The notes under the pieces were generated by a model. It was not told the origin of the DNA. It searched no databases and saw only the letters and a program-made list of their open reading frames with translations. From JANJTB01 sp032027125 (lineage in GTDB: Bacteria; Bacteroidota; Ignavibacteria; Kapaibacteriales; UBA2268): a stretch of 64,000 nt of DNA. Numbering within the stretch: the stretch's first letter is position 1; each line of letters opens with the position of its first letter. A program made the translations under genes and the position numbers. Shown here in pieces: positions 62,919 to 64,000 of this stretch. The DNA lies in contig JAVSMQ010000001.1 of the NCBI GenBank assembly GCA_032027125.1, forward strand, positions 3,706,198 through 3,770,197, read 5' to 3'.

Positions 62919-64000
62919 TTAAAAAGCTAAATTTTGTGACAGCCATTTTCTGGCAATATCGAAGCTGACACCTTTCCTGCCCGAATAGTTTTCTAACTGG
63001 TCGCGGTTAATTTTTCCTACAGCAAAATATTTACTGTCCTTATGAGAGAAATACATTCCGCTTACAGATGCTCCGGGTGTCATCATGCAGCTTTCTGTCA
63101 ATATAATACCGGCATTTTCTTCAGCGTTCAGAAGTTTCATTATCTTGATATTTTCAGTATGGTCGGGCAGAGAAGGATAACCGGATGCAGGTCTTATACC
63201 AGTGTATTTTTCCGAAAGAATATCATCAATAGCCAATTCTTCATTTTGGGCAAAACCCCAAATTTCTTTTCTGACTTTCTCATGCAGCAATTCTGCAAAA
63301 GCTTCAGCTAATCTATCTGCGATTATCTTAATCATAATGGAATTATAATCATCATTATCGGCTTCATATTTGTGAACTAACTCATCAGTTCCTATGCCGG
63401 CAGTGCAGGTAAATAAACCGAGATAATCAACTTTACCGGCATCTTTTGGCGCTATATAATCAGCAAGGGAGAGATTAGATGATGTCCCGCGGCTTGCCTG
63501 CTGACGAAGTACATTGAAAGTTTCAATTACTTCGGAGCGGGAATCATCGGAATAAATTTCAATATCGTCAAAGTTAACTGTATTAGCCGGCAGAATTCCA
63601 ATTACAGCATTAGCTTTCAAAAGCTTACCGGCAATTACCTCATCTAACATTTTATTGGCATCATTAAATAATTTACGTGCTTCCTCACCTTTTTCGGGAT
63701 GTTCAAATATCTGTGGATATCTGCCTTTTAATTCCCATGTCACAAAAAACTGTGTCCAATTTATATATTTTCTTATCTCTTCAAGAGGATAATCCTTGAA
63801 AATTGTGACACCTTTTTTCTCCGGTATCGGAATCTGATAATTTTCCCAATCTGTCTTCAAACGGTTTTTAACGGATTCGGCATATGATATTAAGCTCTTA
63901 TCTTCAAGTGATTTGTAGTGATTGTCGCTTATCTGTTTATATTCTTTGCTGATTTTTTCTACAAAATCTTCTTTATTTGCTTTATTTAATAGATTCGATA
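62919..64000 (-). CDS. metH: Cobalamin-dependent methionine synthase, C-terminal part (runs off the window)
   Basis: The frame stays open from 62919 to the window end with no start, so the true N-terminus lies beyond 64000 and only about 360 residues are here. This is the activation domain that binds AdoMet and remethylates oxidised cobalamin. The AdoMet motif RPASGYPSLPDH, the preceding EKYTGI and GMYFSHKDSKYFAVGKI are plain. A TTG at 63860 is not a real start, because coding similarity to MetH (ISYAESVKNRLKTDWENY) continues upstream. MetH makes methionine from homocysteine with methyltetrahydrofolate. Confidence 0.93.
   Translation of the reverse strand, partial: SNLLNKANKEDFVEKISKEYKQISDNHYKSLEDKSLISYAESVKNRLKTDWENYQIPIPEKKGVTIFKDYPLEEIRKYINWTQFFVTWELKGRYPQIFEHPEKGEEARKLFNDANKMLDEVIAGKLLKANAVIGILPANTVNFDDIEIYSDDSRSEVIETFNVLRQQASRGTSSNLSLADYIAPKDAGKVDYLGLFTCTAGIGTDELVHKYEADNDDYNSIMIKIIADRLAEAFAELLHEKVRKEIWGFAQNEELAIDDILSEKYTGIRPASGYPSLPDHTENIKIMKLLNAEENAGIILTESCMMTPGASVSGMYFSHKDSKYFAVGKINRDQLENYSGRKGVSFDIARKWLSQNLAF

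Noticed and set aside
63860..63860. TTG as start of a complete 313-residue gene
   Set aside because: The frame and its MetH-like sequence continue upstream to the window edge, so the gene is partial.

Overview
The window is AT-rich bacterial chromosome with no plasmid, phage or rRNA backbone in view. The gene set points to the Bacteroidota/Chlorobiota/Ignavibacteria/Kapaibacteria part of the FCB group. Evidence for this is an orphan type IX secretion C-terminal sorting domain, a SecA of about 1060 residues, a very long IF-2, the fused mutase IcmF, DUF3127, and many short palindromic spacer repeats. The exact lineage is an inference; a 16S or marker-gene search would settle it. The organism looks aerobic: it has a PaaABCD phenylacetyl-CoA epoxidase set and complex I subunits NuoA and NuoB.

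Layout. 1-9.4 kb: an outer-membrane-like protein, an IS110-family insertion sequence with a structured upstream non-coding segment, a class V aminotransferase, an orphan OmpR-type regulator with a MazG-like pyrophosphatase, a DUF3127 protein, HutI and a TPR protein. 9.4-14.6 kb: a flippase, then an accessory stretch with fourteen 21-bp tandem repeats, a lipoprotein, two RHS-core relics flanking a PD-(D/E)XK protein, and three 44-bp repeats. 14.6-21.3 kb: the conserved translation cluster nusA-infB-rbfA-truB-ribF. 21-29.3 kb: a membrane protein, the T9SS relic, an outer-membrane-like protein, a nucleotidyltransferase, and acyl-CoA dehydrogenase with IcmF. 29.5-39 kb: toxin-antitoxin-like pairs around the overlapping operon rnr-ABC ATPase-membrane protein-mnmA, then a Fic protein and a VapBC-like pair. 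39-46 kb: a ChaN-M1 peptidase fusion and secA. 46-50 kb: small membrane or hypothetical genes preceded by a shared leader sequence. 50.6-53.7 kb: a HAD protein and CIRCE-groES-groEL. 53.8-62 kb: a PIN pair, nuoAB, paaABCD, a KilA-N insertion bounded by a second partial paaD, and a HEPN-MNT pair. 62-64 kb: cdd, a DUF454 protein and the 3' part of metH.

How it fits together. Housekeeping blocks (translation factors, chaperonin, SecA, tRNA thiolation, RNase R) alternate with small accessory islands. Nine or so toxin-antitoxin-like modules or orphan halves lie in about 64 kb. Short repeats and broken gene ends (RHS cores, a T9SS domain, a methyltransferase N-terminus, a partial paaD) mark several of the junctions.

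Best candidates for something undescribed: (i) the possible bridge RNA upstream of the IS110 transposase; (ii) a conserved ~100-140 bp leader found three times, each time directly upstream of a different short ORF or small gene; (iii) the 321-bp paaD 3' duplication bracketing a KilA-N/methyltransferase-relic insertion, which looks like gene-end-restoring integration; (iv) the 21-bp repeat array; (v) several small unassigned partner genes in toxin-antitoxin-like pairs.
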